A stretch of DNA of 64,000 nt from NCBI RefSeq assembly GCF_019393635.1, contig NC_057862.1:481062669-481126668 (forward strand), written 5' to 3'. The notes under the pieces are model-generated. The model was not told the DNA's origin. It saw only the letters and a program-made list of their open reading frames with translations, and ran no database searches. The translations under genes were made by a program, and so were the position numbers. Every line of letters begins with the position of its first letter. Position 1 is the first letter of the stretch. This DNA comes from Dromiciops gliroides (lineage: Eukaryota > Chordata > Mammalia > Microbiotheria > Microbiotheriidae). This document shows positions 60,396-64,000 of the stretch, piece after piece.

Positions 60396-60877
60396 AGTCA
60401 TATCACTTCTCAGTTCAAAATTTTTTTTCTTTTTTTAAAAATAAAAGTATTGTATTATTTTCTATTTCCATGTAGATATTTTTTGCCATTTGTTTATATG
60501 ATTTCCAGTTTCAAATTTTTGTTCCTCCCTCTCTCCCCCCTCCCCTAGACAGCAGGTAATCTGATATTATATATATAGATATAGATATAGATATATAGAT
60601 ATATAGATATATATATACACATACACACACCCCTACATATACATAACAACATAAAACATATTTCTGCATCAGTCATGCTATAAGAGTAGAATCAGAGCAA
60701 TAAGGAAAAACCTCAAAATAGGAAAAGAACAGCACCCAAAACAAAAGAAATAGTATGGTTCAATCAGCATCCATATTCCACAGTTCTATTTTTTTTTCTG
60801 GATTTGGAGAGCCTTTTCCATCATGAGTCCCCTGGAACTTTCTTGTACCATTGGATTGGTGAGAAGAATCCTGTCCA

Positions 60878-63680
60878 TCACAGTAGATCAACACACAATG
60901 TTGATGATATTGTGTACAGTGTTCTTCTGGTTCTGCTCATCTCACTCATCATCAGTTCATGTAAGTCCTTCCAGGTTTCTCTGAACTCCTCCTGCTCATT
61001 GTTTCTTACAGCACAATAGAATTTGATTACCTTCATATACCACAACTTGTTTAGCCATTCCCCAACTGATAGGCAACCCCTCAATTTCCAATTCTTGCTA
61101 CCACAAAATATTTTTGAACATGTGGGTTCTTTTCCCTTTTCTATGATTTCCTTGGGAAAAAGACACAAAAGTGGTATTGCTTGGTCAAAAGGTATGCACA
61201 GCTTTATAGCCCTTTGGGCATAATTCCAAAATGCTCTCGAGAAGGGTTGAATCAGTTCACAGCTCCACTAACAATGGACTAGCGTTCCAATTTTTCCACA
61301 GCTTCTCCAACATACATTATTTAATGTTTTTGTCACTTTAGTCAATCTAGTAGGTGTCAGGTGGTACCTTAGAGTTGTTTTGATTTGCATCTCTCTAATC
61401 AATAGTGATTTAGAGCATTTTTTCATATGGGAATAGATAACTTTGATTTCTTCATCAGAAAACTGCCTGTTCATATCCTTTGACCATTTCTCAATTGGGG
61501 AATGACTTGGATTCTTATAAATTTGATTTATTTCCCCATATATTTTAGAAATGAGGCCTTTATCAGAAGTACTGGCCATAAAAATTGTTGCCCAGCTTTC
61601 TGCCTCCCTTCTAATTTTGGATGCATTGCTTCTGGTTGTACAAAAACTTTTTAATTAAATGTAATCAAAATCATCCATTTTGCATTTCATAATATTCTCT
61701 ATCTCTTGTTTGGTCATAAACTGCTCTCCTTTCCAAAGATCTGAAAGGTATACTATTCCTTCTTCTCCTAATTTACCTATGGTATCACCTCTTATGTCTA
61801 AATCATGTACCCATTTTGACCTTATTTTAGTATAAGGTGTAAAGTTGTTAGGTCTATGCCTAATTTCTGCTATATTATCTTCCAGTTTTCCCAGCAGTTT
61901 TTGTCAAATACTGAGTTCCTATCCTAGAAGCTGGAATCTTTGGGTTCATCAAACACTACATTACTAGTGTCATTTACTCCTGTGTCTCCTGTGCCTAACC
62001 TATTCCATTGATCCTCCACTCTATTTCTTAGCCAGTACCAGATGGTTTTGATGACTGCCACTTTATAGTAAAGCTCCAGATTTGGTACAGCTATCCGACC
62101 TTCATGTGCATTTTTTTCATCATTTGCCTTGATATTCTTGACTTTTTGTTTTTACAGATGAATATTGTTATTATTATTTCTATCTCTATAAAATAATTTT
62201 TAGGTAGTCTGATTGGTATGACCCTGGGCAAGTCACTAAACCCCAATTGCATCACCAAAAAATAGTTTTCCTAATGTTGAAATAGCCCTGCATTCCTGGT
62301 ATAAATCCCACCTGGTCATAGAGTATTATCATGGTGATCACTTGCTGTAATCTCCTTGCTATTATCTTATTTAAGATTTTAGCATTAATATTCATTGGGG
62401 ATATTCTTCTATAATTTTCTTTCTCTGTTTTTGCTCTGCCTGGTTTTGGTATCACCACCATATTTGAGTCATGAAACAAATTTGGTAGAACTCATTCTTC
62501 ACCTATTTTTCCAAATAATTTGTATAATTTGGAATTATTTGTTCTTTAAATGTTTGGTAGAATTCACCTGTAAATCCATCTGTCCCTGGGGATTTTTTCT
62601 TAGGGAGTTCATTAATGGCTTGTTTAAGGATTTTATTTTCTATTCAGTTAAGTTGAGCAGTTTGTATTTTTGTAAATATTTATCCATATCATTTAGATTG
62701 TTAAATTTATTGACATACATTTGGGCAAAATAGTTCCTAGTCATTTCTTTAATTTCCACTTCATTGGTGGTAAGAACATCCCTTTCATTTTTGATACTGA
62801 TAATTTGATTTTGTTCTTTTTTTTTTAATCAAATTAACCAGTGGTTTATCTATTTTATTTTTTTTCATAAACCAGCTCTTAGTTTTATTGATTAGTTCTA
62901 TACTTTTCTTGCTTTCAATTTTATTAATTTCTCCTTTAATTTTCAGGATTTCTAGTTTAGTATCTCATTGGGGATTTCTAATTTGTTCTTTTTCTAGCTT
63001 TTTAAGTTCCATGCCCAATTCATTGATCTCCTGTTTCTCTTTTTCATTCATGTAAGAAGTTAAAGTTATAAAATTTCCCCTAAGCACTGCTTTGGCTGCA
63101 TCCCATAGAATTTGGTATGTTGTCTCATCATTGTCATTCTCTTGGATAAAGTAATTGATTGTTTCTGTGATTTGTTTTTTGACCCATTCATTCTTTAGAA
63201 TGAAATTATTTAGTTTCTAATTGATTTTCACACTACTTTTCCATGGCTCTTTCTTACATGTAATTTTTATTAAATCATCATCTCAGAAGGATGCATTTAC
63301 TATTTCTGCCTTTGTGCATTTGACTATGATGTTATTGTGCCCTAATACATGGTCAGTTTTAAAAAATGTGCCATGTACTGCTGAGGAAAAGGTATATTCC
63401 TTTCTATCCCCATTCAATTTTCTCCAGATGTTTATAATGTCTAATTTTTACAGTATTCTATTCAGCTCTTTTACTTCTTTCTTATTTGTTTTGTGGCTAG
63501 ATTTATCTAATTCTGAGAGGGGAAGGTTCAGATCCCCCACTAGTATAGTATTACTGTCTATTTCCTCTTATAACAAATTTAACTTCTCCTCTAAGAATTT
63601 GAATGCTATACCACTTGGTGATTACATATTTAATATTGATGTTACTCCATTTTCCATAGTGCTTTTAAGCAAGATGTAGT
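60878..63680 (-). pseudogene. L1 ORF2 remnant, RT active site deleted
   Basis: Visible on the minus strand: endonuclease-to-RT linker sequence (63,700-62,700), [20 protein letters not shown] and [20 protein letters not shown] (62,252-62,479), then the deletion that removes motif A and most of FADD, then the thumb and C-terminal domains with SFWHRNSVFDK-like sequence, and LNKLWYMKVIKFYCAVRNNE near 61,030. The end reads SRTRRTLYTISSTLCVDLL at 60,878. Several stops and shifts are present. It is not functional. Confidence 0.88.
62219..62265 (+). mobile_element. SINE 3' end fragment in the L1 deletion
   Basis: 'tgaccctgggcaagtcacta', 'aaccccaattgcatcacc' and an A-run are the last about 45 bp of the SINE, without head or TSD. 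Confidence 0.8.
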
Positions 63681-63716
63681 TTCCTTCCTTATCTCTTTTA
63701 ATGAGATCTATTTTTT

Positions 63717-63884
63717 CAAATAGTAGTGTACTGGAGCTAGTTCAAATATAAGTCTAGTAGATTATTTAATTTTTAGTGAGGACATTTATACCTCAGAAAT
63801 TGTTAAACATAGCAAACAATGGCTTGATTTTATTTTGTTTTCTTAACTGTCTAAAGAAAGTCATGGAGAAAATATTAATAATAC
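63717..63884. other. Short unassigned sequence
   Basis: Sequence between two L1s, nothing recognised. Confidence 0.4.
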
Positions 63885-64000
63885 AGATTAACCTAAAATT
63901 AATGTCTCACAATACATTATTTGACAAAAACTTCTGGGAAAACTAGAAAACATTTTGGCGGAAACTAGGTATAGATAAATATCTCACACCATATGCAAAG
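63885..64000 (+). mobile_element. L1 ORF2 fragment, sense, cut by window end
   Basis: 'atttgacaaaaacttctggg', 'aaaactagaaaacattttgg', 'cggaaactaggtatagataa' and 'tctcacaccatatgcaaag' match the L1 ORF2 sequence at 54,170-54,255. It continues beyond the window. Confidence 0.75.

Larger units (their letters stand above)
60425..63716 (-). mobile_element. L1, antisense, 5' truncated within ORF2
   Basis: 3' UTR at the left ('ctagacagcaggtaatctga', TA/GATA array 60,570-60,625), then ORF2 running rightwards to the endonuclease, where it stops at about 63,716. It is closely similar to the L1 at 39-43 kb throughout, so the two belong to one lineage. Compared with that copy, about 380 bp around the RT active site are missing at 62,170-62,262 and are replaced by about 90 bp including a SINE 3' end. 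Confidence 0.9.

Overview
The window looks like a gene-poor (intergenic or deep intronic) stretch of a marsupial nuclear genome. The main evidence is a young tRNA-derived SINE of about 140 bp that recurs about 20 times on both strands, mostly with A-rich tails and often with clear target-site duplications (TSDs). Its sense strand starts near GGGGCAGCTAGGTGG, has an RNA polymerase III B-box-like GAGTTCAAATC, and ends near AACCCCAATTGCCTCAC. I recognise it as the WSINE1-type SINE of Australidelphian marsupials. It occurs with marsupial-style L1 and half-L1 (HAL1) elements, older CORE-SINE/MIR, L2 and CR1/L3 debris, and solo retroviral LTRs. A dasyuromorph or another Australidelphian marsupial is my best guess; the species is not determined. 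No intact protein-coding gene, exon series, rRNA, tRNA, CRISPR or bacterial-type feature is supported.

Layout: 1-5 kb holds MIR debris, SINEs and two minus-strand HAL1 pieces. 5-16 kb is mostly old unassigned sequence with four LTR candidates (6.5, 9.4-10.0, 12.6-13.1 and 13.6-14.4 kb). The last is a solo LTR with a 5-bp TSD that splits an old CR1/L3 element. 16-28 kb holds SINEs, microsatellites, a minus L1 fragment split by a solo LTR, an internally deleted HAL1, L2 debris and another LTR. 28.8-35.5 kb is a head-to-tail run of L1 3' end, HAL1 plus L1 ORF2 remnant, and a second HAL1. 38.4-46.4 kb is a resolvable nested insertion: a HAL1 with a 16-bp TSD contains a nearly full-length antisense L1 with a 12-bp TSD, and SINEs lie in both. 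49.0-55.1 kb is a plus-strand L1 of a different lineage carrying four SINEs. 55.1-60 kb holds L2, twin SINEs, a solo LTR and a processed PRELID1 pseudogene. 60.4-63.7 kb is a truncated minus L1, and the window ends inside a further plus-strand L1.

The only host-gene-derived sequence recognised is the dead PRELID1 retrocopy (about 58.9-59.9 kb). The points of interest are retrotransposon biology: datable nesting, an L1 5' end consistent with template switching, a HAL1 lineage that appears to carry an embedded antisense SINE, repeated SINE insertion at one target, and simple-sequence tails in place of poly(A). I found no convincing novel multi-gene system.
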